Shown piece after piece: positions 31,149 through 41,500 of a stretch of 64,000 nt of DNA (position 1 is its first letter; the number at the start of each line of letters is the position of its first letter). The position numbers were made by a program, and so were the translations under genes. The notes below the pieces were generated by a model. It worked only from the letters and a program-made list of their open reading frames with translations. It made no database searches and was not told the DNA's origin. The DNA comes from an uncultured Pseudoflavonifractor sp. (GTDB lineage: Bacteria; Bacillota; Clostridia; Oscillospirales; Oscillospiraceae), in NCBI GenBank assembly GCA_904419835.1, contig CAJFTA010000013.1, forward strand, positions 12,646 through 76,645. The letters run 5' to 3'.

Positions 31149-32096
31149 TTATTCCGCGCGGACCGCTTCCCTCCGCTCCCGGCGGAGGAAGGAGAACTTG
31201 GTCTCCGAACAGATGACCGCCACGAAGATGAGGACAAATCCCAGCGCCATCAGAGGCGTGGGGCGCTCGTCGGCGAACAGCACGGAGAACAGCACGCCGA
31301 AGGGGGCCTCCAGGGACAGCAGCACCGCCGCCGTGGCGGGGGCGGTGTACTTCTGGCCGATGTTCTGGAACAGCAGGGCCCCGCAGGAGGCGAAGATCAC
31401 CAGGTAGGCCAGGGAGAGGGCCAGGCCGCCGTCCATGGCCTCCACAGGCAGGGCGGGCCGGGTCGCCAGCACCCCCAGCCAGGAGAACAGGGCGAAGGAG
31501 GCAAACTGGATGGCGGTGAGGAGGAAGATATCCCGCCCCTGGGAGAAGCGGGACACCGCCACAATGTGCGCCGCGAAGAAGAAGCCCCCCACCAGGGTCA
31601 GGCCGTCGCCCATGCTGACGGCGGCGGCGTTGTCGCCGGTGACCGACACCAGGCCGATGCCGGCGATGCACAGCACGGCGGCGGCGATGTTATACCGGTC
31701 GGGCCGCTGCCGGGCCACCGCCCAGTACAGGAAGGGCACGATGACGCAGTAGACGGCGGTGAGGAAGGCGTTCTTGCCCGGCGTGGTGCCCTCCAGGCCG
31801 AAGGTCTGGAAAGAGTACGCCAGGAAGAGGAAAAAGCCCATGATGCCGCCGCCGATGAAATACTGCTTATCAGCCAGCTTCCACCGCTTCCAGAACACCA
31901 GCGCCAGCACAATAGCCGAGGCTGTGAACCGGATGGCCAGCAGCCAGAAGGTGGGCAGCACGTCCACGCTGCTCTTCATAACCACAAACGAGCTGCCCCA
32001 GATGACGGTGGCCAGAATGATGAGAGGTGTGGCAAGCCGGGTCAGCACCCGGTCCCTGTTCTGTTCCTGCTGTAGGTCCCTGTTCTGTTCCTGCAC
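31149..32096 (-). CDS. EamA/DMT-type permease
   Basis: 315-aa drug/metabolite transporter with ten predicted helices in two EamA repeats, each with the conserved first-helix pattern (IWGSSFVVMKSSVDVLP in the first). GTG 32096 was chosen because AGGAG lies upstream; the residues beyond it are unlike the family. The N-terminus contains a short duplicated block (QEQNRDLQ then QEQNRD), a tandem 24-bp repeat. The substrate is unknown; metabolite or amino-acid export is typical. Confidence 0.85.
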   Translation of the reverse strand: MQEQNRDLQQEQNRDRVLTRLATPLIILATVIWGSSFVVMKSSVDVLPTFWLLAIRFTASAIVLALVFWKRWKLADKQYFIGGGIMGFFLFLAYSFQTFGLEGTTPGKNAFLTAVYCVIVPFLYWAVARQRPDRYNIAAAVLCIAGIGLVSVTGDNAAAVSMGDGLTLVGGFFFAAHIVAVSRFSQGRDIFLLTAIQFASFALFSWLGVLATRPALPVEAMDGGLALSLAYLVIFASCGALLFQNIGQKYTAPATAAVLLSLEAPFGVLFSVLFADERPTPLMALGFVLIFVAVICSETKFSFLRRERREAVRAE

Positions 32097-32154
32097 GGTT
32101 GCCCCGCTCCTTTGATTGTGATAGAATAAATGGAGTCTCACTTTGGAGGTCGCT

Positions 32155-32784
32155 ATGAAACTCTTTGATTTTGACGGCACGCTGGTGGACTCCAACGGCG
32201 TGTGGGAGGAGATTGACGTCCGCTTTCTCCAGCGCCGGGGACTGACCCCCACCCGGGAGTACTGCGAGACAGTGGGCCACTCCATCTTTCCCATCGCCGC
32301 CCAGTTCACCCGGGAATACTACCATCTGGACATGGAGCCCCAGGCCATCATGGACGAGTGGCTCTCCATGGCCCGGGAGGCCTATGAGCACCAGGTACCC
32401 CTGAAGCCGGGGGCGGCGGAGTACCTGGCGCAGTGCGCGGCAGAGGGGACGCCCATGGCCCTCTTCACCGCCTGCGTGCCCGAGCTGTGCCGCTCCGCCC
32501 TGGACCGCCACGGTCTGAGCAAATACTTTTCCCGGGTTATCTACGTCCAGGAGATGGGGCTGGAGAAGCGCAACCCCGAATCCTTCCGGCTGGCTCTGGA
32601 ACAGCTGGGCGTGCCGGGCAGCGCCTGCACCATGTACGAGGACTCCCCGGGGGCCTGCGCGGCGGCCAAAGCCGCCGGGCTGACGGTGGTGGGGGTATAC
32701 GACCGCTTCTACGCCGCCCACGAGGAGAAAATGCGCCGGCTCTGTGACTGTTATGTTTATAGCTTTACAGAGCTTCTGGCCTGA
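32155..32784 (+). CDS. HAD-family hydrolase (phosphoglycolate/beta-PGM type)
   Basis: 209-aa HAD phosphatase. Motif I FDFDGTLVD (nucleophile Asp6), motif II TAC near residue 104, Lys in EKRNPE, and motif IV YEDSPGAC. A helical cap follows motif I, giving subclass I. ATG 32155 follows GGAGG. The substrate is unknown. It is divergent from the DMT gene. Confidence 0.85.
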   Translation: MKLFDFDGTLVDSNGVWEEIDVRFLQRRGLTPTREYCETVGHSIFPIAAQFTREYYHLDMEPQAIMDEWLSMAREAYEHQVPLKPGAAEYLAQCAAEGTPMALFTACVPELCRSALDRHGLSKYFSRVIYVQEMGLEKRNPESFRLALEQLGVPGSACTMYEDSPGACAAAKAAGLTVVGVYDRFYAAHEEKMRRLCDCYVYSFTELLA

Positions 32785-32817
32785 TTTCCTCTCTATCTTT
32801 TGTATTCCAATCTCTGT

Positions 32818-32855
32818 ACGGCGCACACCCTTTACATCGGGTGTGCGCCGTTTTT
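32818..32855. terminator. bidirectional hairpin terminator
   Basis: Arms ACGGCGCACACCC (32818-32830) and GGGTGTGCGCCGT (32839-32851), then TTTTT on the plus strand. It lies between the convergent HAD gene and pcrA. Confidence 0.8.
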
Positions 32856-32866
32856 CTTCGGGCATC

Positions 32867-35323
32867 TTACAGCTTGGTCATGTGCTGGGAGGCCGACTTG
32901 AGCATCAGCTTTTTGGTGCCCACGTTGTCAAAGGCGATCTCGATGAGGGCGTCGCCGCCCATGGGCATCAGGTTGACCACCATGCCCCTGCCGAAGGCCT
33001 TGTGCTGGACCATGTCGCCCTTTCGGAAGTCGGCCAGGCCGGCGGCAGACTTGGCGCCGCCGCCAATTTTGGGCTCCACCGCCGTGCCCTTGGGGTAGGT
33101 GGTGTAGCCGCCCCCCAGGGAATACCCGCGTTCGGCGGGTTTGCGCCAGGCGGGCGCCTTCTTTCTGGACGGCTCCCCGTCCTGGTGCTCCTCCGTCCGC
33201 TCACCGCGGGGCAGGCGGCCCGACTTCTCCACGTACTCCTCCGGGATTTCGCCCAGGAAGCGGGAGGGCCGGTTGTTGTTGGTGCGGCCGAAGAGCATGC
33301 GCTGGGAGGCGCAGGTCATGTACAGCTTCTCCCTGGCCCGGGTCATGGCCACGTAGCACAGGCGGCGCTCCTCCTCCATCTCCTCGGCCTCGCCGATGGC
33401 CCGGATGCCGGGGAAGATGCCCTCTTCCACGCCCACCACAAAGACCACCGGGAACTCCAGGCCCTTGGCCGAGTGCATGGTCATCATGACCACGCAGTCC
33501 TCCTCCGGGTCGTGGCTGTCCAGGTCGGTGTACAGGGCGATCTCGTCCAGGAAGCCGGACAGGCTGGGCTCGGCCGCGTTCTCCAGGTAGCCGTTGATGG
33601 AGGTCAGCAGCTCCTGCACGTTCTCCAGCCGGGTGCGGTCCTCAATGGTGTTCTTCTGCTCCAGCATGACGGCGTACCCGGTGCGGGCCACCAGCTCCTC
33701 GTAGAAGGCGGGCAGCTCCATCTCGCCGGAGAGCCTGCGCAGCTCGGCAATCATGCCGGTGAATGCGTCCAGCTTGGCCGCCGCCTTCTGCAGCTCCGGG
33801 TAGACCCGGGCGTTGGAGATGATCTCCCACAGGGAGCGCCCCTCCTGGGCGGCGATGCTCTGGGCCCGCTCAATGGTGGTGGCGCCGATGCCCCGGGGCG
33901 GGTTGTTGATGATGCGCTGGAGGCGCAGGTCGTCGCCGGGGTTGTTGATGACGCACAGGTAGGCCAGCATGTCCTTGACCTCCGCCCGGTCGAAGAAGCG
34001 GATGCCGCCGATGATGCGGTAGGGCACGCCGTTGCGCTTGAAGGCCTGCTCGATCTGGTTGGACTGGGCGTTCATCCGGTAGAGGACGGCGTGGTCCTTC
34101 CAGTGCCGCCCGGCGGAGTAGCTGCCCAGAATCTGGGCCGCCACATACTGGGCCTCGTCGTGCTCGTTCATGGCGGTGTAGCACTGGACCTTGTCGCCCT
34201 CGCCGTGGTCGGTCCACAGCTCCTTGCCCTTGCGCCCCTGGTTGTTGCGGATGACCGCATTGGACGCCTCCAGGATGTTCCTGGTGGAGCGGTAGTTCTG
34301 CTCCAGGCGGATGACCCGGGCGCCCTTGTACTGCTTCTCAAAGGAGAGGATGTTCTCAATGGTGGCGCCCCGGAAGCGGTAGATGGACTGGTCGTCGTCG
34401 CCCACCACGCAGATGTTCTCGTACCCGCCCGCCAGGGTGGAGGAGAGCAGGTACTGGAGGTTGTTGGTGTCCTGGTACTCGTCGATGAGCACATAGCGGA
34501 ACTTCCGCTGGTAGTACTCCCGCACCTCGTCAAACTCCCTGAGCAGGCGGACGGTGTGGAGGATGATGTCGTCAAAGTCCAGGGCGTTGGCGTCCCGCAG
34601 GCGCTTCTCGTACTCCACATACACCTTGGCAATCTTGATGAGGCGGTAGTCCCCCGCCTTCTCACACTCGGCCAGGTAGTCCGCCCCCAGCTTCATGGCG
34701 TCCTTGGCCCGGGAGATGTACCCGGCGATGCTCTTGGCGGGGAAGGCCTTGTCGTCCAGGTTGAAGTCCCTGATGATGTCCTTGATGACCCGCTCGGCGT
34801 CGGCGGTGTCGTAGATGGTGAAGGACTTGGAGAAGCCCAGGCGGTCGATGTCCCGGCGGAGGATGCGCACGCAGGCGGAGTGGAAGGTGGAGGCCCAGAC
34901 GTCATTGGCCGCAGGGCCCAGCATCCGCTCCAGCCGCTCCTTCAGCTCCCCGGCGGCCTTGTTGGTGAAGGTGATGGCGATGATGGACCAGGGCGCCGCC
35001 GGCTCCACCCGGCACAGCCGCTCCTGCTCCGCCTTCTTCTCCGGGTCGGGGTGGGCCGCGTAGTCCTCCAGGAAGGCCAGGTCCTCCCCGGTGACCCACC
35101 CGGGCACCTCGTCGCAGTCGGATCCCCGGCCGTACTTCATCAGGTTGGCGATGCGGTGGATGAGCACGGTGGTCTTGCCGCTGCCCGCCCCCGCCAGCAG
35201 CAGCAGAGGGCCCTCGGTGGCCAGCACGGCCCTGCGCTGCTCGGGGTTCAGATTCTGATAATCCTGCTCGATTGCGGCCCTGCGGGCCCGGCAAAAGCGC
35301 AGTTCTTCTTCTCGATTCAGCAT
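32867..35323 (-). CDS. pcrA: UvrD/Rep-family DNA helicase PcrA
   Basis: 818-aa SF1A 3'-5' helicase of DNA repair and plasmid/replication-fork processing. Motifs: Walker A LAGAGSGKTTVL, TFHS (Ic), LIDEYQDTN (Walker B), QNYRST, MTMHSAKGLEF, and VAMTRAREKLY. The C-terminus ends in a beta-barrel PcrA tail (KGDMVQHKAFGRGMV). ATG 35323 with GAGGAGAGGA was chosen over an earlier in-frame start. A hairpin lies just upstream (35343-35373). Confidence 0.95.
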   Translation of the reverse strand: MLNREEELRFCRARRAAIEQDYQNLNPEQRRAVLATEGPLLLLAGAGSGKTTVLIHRIANLMKYGRGSDCDEVPGWVTGEDLAFLEDYAAHPDPEKKAEQERLCRVEPAAPWSIIAITFTNKAAGELKERLERMLGPAANDVWASTFHSACVRILRRDIDRLGFSKSFTIYDTADAERVIKDIIRDFNLDDKAFPAKSIAGYISRAKDAMKLGADYLAECEKAGDYRLIKIAKVYVEYEKRLRDANALDFDDIILHTVRLLREFDEVREYYQRKFRYVLIDEYQDTNNLQYLLSSTLAGGYENICVVGDDDQSIYRFRGATIENILSFEKQYKGARVIRLEQNYRSTRNILEASNAVIRNNQGRKGKELWTDHGEGDKVQCYTAMNEHDEAQYVAAQILGSYSAGRHWKDHAVLYRMNAQSNQIEQAFKRNGVPYRIIGGIRFFDRAEVKDMLAYLCVINNPGDDLRLQRIINNPPRGIGATTIERAQSIAAQEGRSLWEIISNARVYPELQKAAAKLDAFTGMIAELRRLSGEMELPAFYEELVARTGYAVMLEQKNTIEDRTRLENVQELLTSINGYLENAAEPSLSGFLDEIALYTDLDSHDPEEDCVVMMTMHSAKGLEFPVVFVVGVEEGIFPGIRAIGEAEEMEEERRLCYVAMTRAREKLYMTCASQRMLFGRTNNNRPSRFLGEIPEEYVEKSGRLPRGERTEEHQDGEPSRKKAPAWRKPAERGYSLGGGYTTYPKGTAVEPKIGGGAKSAAGLADFRKGDMVQHKAFGRGMVVNLMPMGGDALIEIAFDNVGTKKLMLKSASQHMTKL

Positions 35324-35342
35324 GTTCCTCTCCTCGGCAATA

Positions 35343-35373
35343 CGGAAGCCGTCCACACCGTGGACGGCTTCCG
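35343..35373. terminator. hairpin upstream of pcrA
   Basis: Perfect 14-bp arms CGGAAGCCGTCCAC (35343-35356) and complement (35360-35373) with a 3-nt loop. No T run follows on the minus strand, so it may be a weak terminator of the aldehyde dehydrogenase transcript or an attenuator in the pcrA leader. Confidence 0.45.
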
Positions 35374-35477
35374 CCAGTTTTGTGTGTTCTATTTTATCGG
35401 AAAATGCCGGTCAGGTCAAGGCGTGGCGGCGGTCTTTTTTCACGCCGGCCCCAGCGAAAGCCGCCCCTTTTGTCCGC

Positions 35478-36920
35478 TCAGAAGGGCATCTTCTTCGGCT
35501 CCACCTGCATGGTCAGCCACTTGAGTTCGGTGAAGTCCTCCATGGAGTACCGGCCGCCCTCCCGGCCGAAGCCGCTGAACTTCACGCCGCCGGAGGGGGC
35601 GGTGGTGCCGCTGAGGAAGGTGGTGTCGTTGACGTGCACCATGCCCGCCTCCATCCGCATTCCCAGGGACCAGGCCAGCTCCAGGTTGTGGGTCAGCAGG
35701 GCGGCGGAGAGGCCGTACTCGTTGTCGTTGCACAGCGCCAGGGCCTCCTCCGGGTCACCGGCCCGGACCACCGACGTCACCGGCCCGAAGGTCTCCTCGT
35801 GGAAAATCCGCATCTCAGGGGTCACATCGGCCAGCACCGTGGGCCAGTACCAGGGCCCCTCATGTCGGCCGCCGGTGAGGAGCCTGGCGCCCTTGGACAG
35901 GGCGTCCTCAATCTGCGCGTCGATGAATTTCCACTTCTCCGGCTGGATGAGGGGGCCGATGATGGTGTCCTCCTCCCGGGGGTCGCCCACCTTCAGGCCC
36001 TCGGCCCGGCGGACCAGGGCGGCGCAGAAGGGCTCGTACCCCTCCCCCTCCACGATGATGCGGGAGGTAGCCATGCACACCTGCCCCTGGTGGCAGAAGG
36101 CGCCGTAGGCGGCGATATCCGCCGCCTGGACCGGGTCAAAGTCCTTCAGGACGATGAGGGGATTCTTGCCCCCCAGCTCCATAGCCACCTTTTTCAGGTC
36201 CCGGGCGGCCCGGACGGCGATGGACCGCCCCACGGCGCTGGAGCCGGTAAAGGTGACCATCCGCACCCGTGGGTCGTCCACCAGCAGGTCGCCGATGACC
36301 TCGCTGCGGCCGGGCACCACGTTGAGCACACCGGCGGGCAGTCCCGCCGCCTCAAAGACCTCCGCGATGGCAAGGCCGATGGCGGGAGTAATGGGGGACG
36401 GCTTGAGGACAAAGGTGTTTCCGGCGGCCAGGGCGTAGGCCAGCTTCTTGATGGCCAGGATGAGGGGATAGTTGAAGGGCGTGATGCCCAGCACCACCCC
36501 CAGGGGCGACCGGACGGCCAGGGACATCTGCCCCGGCCCGCCGGGCTGGAGCACCTCGCCGTGGAGCCGGCGGCACTCCCCCGCCGCCACCCGCAGGATG
36601 CCCGCGCTGCCCATGACCTCCCCCCGGGCCTTGTACCGGGCAGAGCCGCTCTCGGCGATCATCAGGTCGGTCAGCTCCTCCGCCCGGGCCTCCATCTCGT
36701 CGGCGGCCCGGAGCAGCAGCCGCTCCCGGGCGTCGGGGGCCGTGGCGGCCCACTTGCCCCGGGCCGCGTAAGCCGCCGCCAGGGCCTTCTCCGCGTCCTG
36801 CCGGCCGCCCATATGGACCATGGCCACGACCGACCCGTCGGCCGGGTTATGGTCCTCCATCACCTCGCCGTCGGTCTGGGGCGCCCAGGCCCCGTCGATA
36901 TAGAGCAGGTATTCTCTCAT
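35478..36920 (-). CDS. NAD(P)-dependent aldehyde dehydrogenase
   Basis: 480-aa ALDH-superfamily enzyme. Catalytic Cys lies in HQGQVCMATSR, general base Glu in AMELGGKNPL, Rossmann GSSAVGRSI, and the C-terminal EETFGPVT. Overall similarity suggests a benzaldehyde/vanillin- or aryl-aldehyde-type dehydrogenase, but the substrate is not decided by sequence reading. ATG 36920 follows GGGGAGAG. It sits alone between cls and pcrA. Confidence 0.88.
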   Translation of the reverse strand: MREYLLYIDGAWAPQTDGEVMEDHNPADGSVVAMVHMGGRQDAEKALAAAYAARGKWAATAPDARERLLLRAADEMEARAEELTDLMIAESGSARYKARGEVMGSAGILRVAAGECRRLHGEVLQPGGPGQMSLAVRSPLGVVLGITPFNYPLILAIKKLAYALAAGNTFVLKPSPITPAIGLAIAEVFEAAGLPAGVLNVVPGRSEVIGDLLVDDPRVRMVTFTGSSAVGRSIAVRAARDLKKVAMELGGKNPLIVLKDFDPVQAADIAAYGAFCHQGQVCMATSRIIVEGEGYEPFCAALVRRAEGLKVGDPREEDTIIGPLIQPEKWKFIDAQIEDALSKGARLLTGGRHEGPWYWPTVLADVTPEMRIFHEETFGPVTSVVRAGDPEEALALCNDNEYGLSAALLTHNLELAWSLGMRMEAGMVHVNDTTFLSGTTAPSGGVKFSGFGREGGRYSMEDFTELKWLTMQVEPKKMPF

Positions 36921-37010
36921 TGTCTCTCCCCTTCCCGGCATAAGCGCCGTATGTTGTATGATAACCGGCGGGCAGCCGCCCGCAGAGGCTGCGCGGCTTT
37001 GGCGTTGGGA

Positions 37011-38552
37011 TTACATCAGGGGGGCGAACACCCGCAGCACCGCCCGCAGCAGCCGGCGGAGCATGGAGCGCTCCCGGCACTGGGCCAGGGTGATCTCCTG
37101 GCAGACGGCCAGGGTGTCCAGAAAGTCCTTCTTCACGTCCAGCACGGCGGGGGCCCCGCACAGCCAGACGCCGTCCTCAAAGTGGAGGAACATGCTGCGG
37201 TAGTCCATGTTGATGGAGCCCACGGTGGCGTATATGTCGTCCACGGCGAAGTTCTTGCCGTGGACAAAGCCGGGGGTGTACTCAAAAATCCGCACCCCCG
37301 CCTCCAGAAGGGGCTCGTAGTGGGCCCGGGTGACCTCGAAAATGATCTTCTTGTCCGGGATATGGGGCGTCATGATACGCACGTCCACGCCCGACTTGGC
37401 GGCGCTGCACAGCGCCGTGTTGACGCTGTCGCTGACAATGAGGTAGGGCGTGGTGATATACACGTAGCGCCGGGCCTTGCTGATGAGATTGAGGTAGACC
37501 GTCTCCCCCACCGGCTCCCCGTCCAGGGGGCTGTCGGCGTAGGGCTGGACATACCCCGGGTCCCCTTCCGGCAGAGGCATGGCGGCGGGCCGGTAGCTGT
37601 TATAGTCCTCCTCGCCGCCGCAGATATACTCCCACATGGTGAGGAACATGACCGTCATGCTCCAGGCCCCCTCGCCGGTGACCCGGATGGCGCTGTCCTT
37701 CCAGTGGCCGTACCGCTGGCGGAGGTTGATATACTCGTCGGCCAGGTTGATGCCGCCGGTGAAGGCGGTATGGCCGTCCACAATGCAGAACTTCCGGTGG
37801 TCCCGGTTGTTCAGCCGCACGGACAGCACCGGGATGAACCGGTTGAACGCCCGGCAGCGGATGCCCTTTTCCTCCAGCTCCCGCCAGTAGTTCTTGGGCA
37901 GGGTGTAGAGACAGCCCACGTCGTCGTAAATGACCCGCACGTCCACCCCGGCCCTGACCTTTTCCTCCAGAATCTCCAGGACGGAGTCCCAGAACACGCC
38001 CCGGTCGATGATGAAATACTCCAGAAAGATATACCGCCTGGCGCCCCGCAGGGCCTCCAGCATGTCGGCAAACACGTCGTCCCCCAGGGGATAGTACTTG
38101 GCGCCGGTGTTGGCATAGAGCGGGCAGTGGGCGTACCGCTCCAGGTAGCGGGACTGGTTGGCCGCGTCGGCGCCGTGTTTCTCCTCCAGCACGCCTGCCT
38201 TGCAGTCGTCGCTGAGCACTTCGGCCAGGCGGCGGTCCATGCCCTCCATCTTCCGGCGCATCCGGGCGGAGAGCTGGTTGCCCCCTGAGAGCAGATACAC
38301 CAGCCCGCCGAACACAGGGGCCAGCAGGATGGGCACAATCCACGCGATTTTATACCCCGGGTCGGTGCGGGCATTGACAATCCACAGCACCACCAGGATG
38401 GAGACCACCACGCAGAAGAGATAAAAGTAGATAAAGTAGCTGGCAAACCGCGCCATCACCACCACCAGAACCGCCACCTGGAGCACCAGAAGAAGCCCAA
38501 CCAGAGCGGTGCGGTGGAAGAGGATAGCCGCCGCTTTTTTCAGAAATCCCGT
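37011..38552 (-). CDS. cls: cardiolipin synthase (PLD family)
   Basis: About 513-aa membrane enzyme joining two phosphatidylglycerols to cardiolipin. Two PLD phosphodiesterase motifs: HRKFCIVDG and HGKNFAVDD. The N-terminus has two or three hydrophobic helices. The first canonical start in frame is GTG 38486, but the reading frame upstream (FLKKAAAILFHRTALVGLLLVLQVAVL) is a typical cls first helix, and GGAGG at 38565-38561 stands 8 nt before an in-frame ACG at 38552. The gene therefore appears to start with ACG, or CTG 38543; the product from 38486 would lack most of the first helix. It follows dnaE by 18 nt. Confidence 0.85.
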   Translation of the reverse strand, partial: TGFLKKAAAILFHRTALVGLLLVLQVAVLVVVMARFASYFIYFYLFCVVVSILVVLWIVNARTDPGYKIAWIVPILLAPVFGGLVYLLSGGNQLSARMRRKMEGMDRRLAEVLSDDCKAGVLEEKHGADAANQSRYLERYAHCPLYANTGAKYYPLGDDVFADMLEALRGARRYIFLEYFIIDRGVFWDSVLEILEEKVRAGVDVRVIYDDVGCLYTLPKNYWRELEEKGIRCRAFNRFIPVLSVRLNNRDHRKFCIVDGHTAFTGGINLADEYINLRQRYGHWKDSAIRVTGEGAWSMTVMFLTMWEYICGGEEDYNSYRPAAMPLPEGDPGYVQPYADSPLDGEPVGETVYLNLISKARRYVYITTPYLIVSDSVNTALCSAAKSGVDVRIMTPHIPDKKIIFEVTRAHYEPLLEAGVRIFEYTPGFVHGKNFAVDDIYATVGSINMDYRSMFLHFEDGVWLCGAPAVLDVKKDFLDTLAVCQEITLAQCRERSMLRRLLRAVLRVFAPLM

Positions 38553-38570
38553 AGCTCTTTCCTCCGTTCG

Positions 38571-41500
38571 TTATGCCTGTCTTCTGTCTGTTTTTTCCTG
38601 AACCACCACGTTCTCCTCCCCCAGCATCTCCCGGAGCTCCCGCACCAGGGAGGGGTGGACCACGCAGGGGCTGGCGGGCGCCCACTGTTCTGTGTCCATA
38701 AACTTGGCCTTAAAGGGCTCGTTCCCCGGGAAGAGCTCCAGAATCAGCTGGATTTTCCGCCAGCGGGGGTCGTGGGCGCTGGGCAGGCGGACGAAGAGCT
38801 TCTGCCGCTTCTTCCCCTCGGGCTCCGCCGCCTCGTCGGACGCGGCCGCGTCCTGAAGCAGGGGCCGCACTGAGTCCACCATCAGCTGAGGGGCCTTCTC
38901 GTCCCGGACGGAGATGCGCCCTGCGGCCAGCACGGGCATGTTCTCCTTGAGGTAGCTGCCGCTCTCCCCCAGCACCCGGGAGAACACCAGCAGCTCCATG
39001 GAGCCGGTGTCGTCCTCCAGGGTGACGTAGGCCATGAGGGAGTTGTTCCGGGTGGTCTTGGTCTTGGCGGAGGTAATCACCCCCGCGATGGTCACCTTCT
39101 GCCCGTCCTGGAAGTCGGCGCCGCCCTCCTCTTGGGCAAAGTCGGACAGGATGGCCCCGATGGGGGCGGCGTGGTACCGGCGGGCGGTCTCCCGGTACTC
39201 GTCCATGGGGTGGCCGGTGAGGTAGAGGCCGGTGGTCTCCTTCTCCATGGTCATCAGCTCCCGGCGGGAGAACTCGGGGATGTTGGGCAGGGCCACCTCC
39301 GGGGCGGTCTGGGGCTGGTCCCCACCGCCGCCGAACAGGTCGAACTGGCCCTCCAGGTTCTTCCGCCTGGTCTGGGCGATGGAGTCCACCACCTGGGGGA
39401 ACACCTTCAGCAGCTGGGATCGGCGGGCGCCGGTGCTGTCGAAGGCGCCGCACTTGATGAGGCTCTCCAGCACCCGCTTGTTCAGGTCGGCGTCCATCAT
39501 GCGGGCGCAGAAGTCGGACAGGGAGCGGAAATTCCCGCCCCGCTCCCGCTCGTCCAGGACGGACTGGATGAAGCCCCAGCCCACCCCCTTCACCGCCGCC
39601 AGGCCGAAGCGGATGTTCTCCCCGGTGACGGTGAAGCTGGCCCCCGACTCGTTGATGTCGGGGGGCAGCAGGGCGATGCCGCACTCCTTGCACTCGGCGA
39701 TGTACTCCGCCACCTTCTCGCTGGAGTCCAGCACGGAGGTGAGGAGGGCCGCCATATATTCTCTCGTGTAATGGCACTTAAAATACGCGGTCTGGTAGGC
39801 CACAATGGCGTAGGACACGGCGTGGGCCTTGTTGAAGGCGTAGTTGGCAAAGTCGTAGATCTCGTCGTAGATATCCATGCCGGTCTGCTCGGGCACGCCC
39901 CGGGCGATGCAGCCCTCAATGCCCCGCTCGCTGTCGCCGTAGAGAAAGGCCTTGCGCTCCTTCTCAATCTGGGCCTTCTTCTTTTTGGAGATGGCCCGGC
40001 GCACCATGTCGGCCTGGCCCAGGGAGTATCCGCCCAGCTCCTGGAAGATGCGGATGACCTGCTCCTGGTAGACGATGCAGCCGTAGGTGACCTTCAGGAT
40101 GGGCTCCAGCATGGGGTGCTTGTACTTGACCTTGTCCGGGTTGTGCTTGCAGGCGATGAACCGGGGGATGGATTCCATGGGGCCGGGACGGTAGAGGGCG
40201 ATGATAGCGGTGATGTCTTCGATGTTCTGGGGCTTCAGGCCCACGCACACGCCGGTCATACCCGCTGACTCCATCTGGAACACGCCGGAGGTCTTGCCGT
40301 CGGAGAGCATCTTGAACACCGCCGGGTCGTTCTCCGGGATGGCGTGGAGGTCAAAGTCCGGGATGCGGCGGCGCACCAGCTGCACCGCGTCGTCCAGCAC
40401 GGTCAGGTTCCGCAGGCCCAGGAAGTCCATCTTCAGGAGGCCCAGCTCCTCCAGGGTGGTCATGACGTACTGGGTCACCACGGATTCGTCGTTTTTCGCC
40501 AGGGGCACATACTCGTACACCGGCCGCTTGGTGATGACCACGCCGGCGGCGTGGGTGGAGGCGTGGCGGGGCATGCCCTCGATGGCCTTGGCGGTGTCGA
40601 TGAGGTTGTGAATCCGCTCGTCCCCCTCGTAGGAGTCCCGCAGCTGCTTGGACAGCTTGAGGGACTCGTCCAGGGTGATGTGCAGCGCGCCGGGGCCGCT
40701 GGGCACCTGCTTGGCCACGGTGTCCACGTCGGCGTAGGGGATGTTCAGCGCCCGGCCCACGTCCCGGATGGCGCCCCGGGCGGCCATGGTGCCGAAGGTG
40801 ACAATCTGGGCCACGTGGTCCTCGCCGTACTTCCGCTGGACGTACTCGATGACCTCCTGGCGGCGGCGGATGCAGAAGTCGATGTCGATATCGGGCATGG
40901 TGACCCGCTCCGGGTTGAGGAACCGCTCGAAGAACAGGTCGTATTTCACCGGGTCCACGTCGGTGATATTCAGGCAGTAGGACACCATGGACCCGGCGGC
41001 CGAGCCGCGGCCGGGGCCCACGGGGATGTTGTGACGTTTGGCGTAGCCGATAAAGTCGGACACGATGAGGAAGTAGTCCACAAACCCCATCTGCCGGATG
41101 ACCCCCATCTCGTACTCCAGCTGCTCCCTGTTCTTCCGGCTGCCCTCCGGGTAACGGCGGGCAAAGCCCTCCCAGCACAGGTGCTCAAAGTAGGCGTCGG
41201 GGTCGGTCCAGCCCTCGGGCAGCTTGAACTCGGGCAGGTGGTACTTGCCGAACTCAAACTCCAGATTGCACTTCTCCGCCACTTTTGCGGTGTTCTCAAT
41301 GGCCTCCGGCCAGTCGGGGAACAGCCGGGCCATCTCCTCCTCCGACTTGATGTAGAATTCCTCGGTCTCAAACTTCATGCGGCCGGGGTCATCCACCGTG
41401 CGCCCCATCTGGATGCACATGAGGGTGTCCTGCATGGCGGCGTCCTCACGCCGGGTGTAGTGGGCGTCGTTGGTGGCCACCAGGGGGATGCCCGTCTCCT

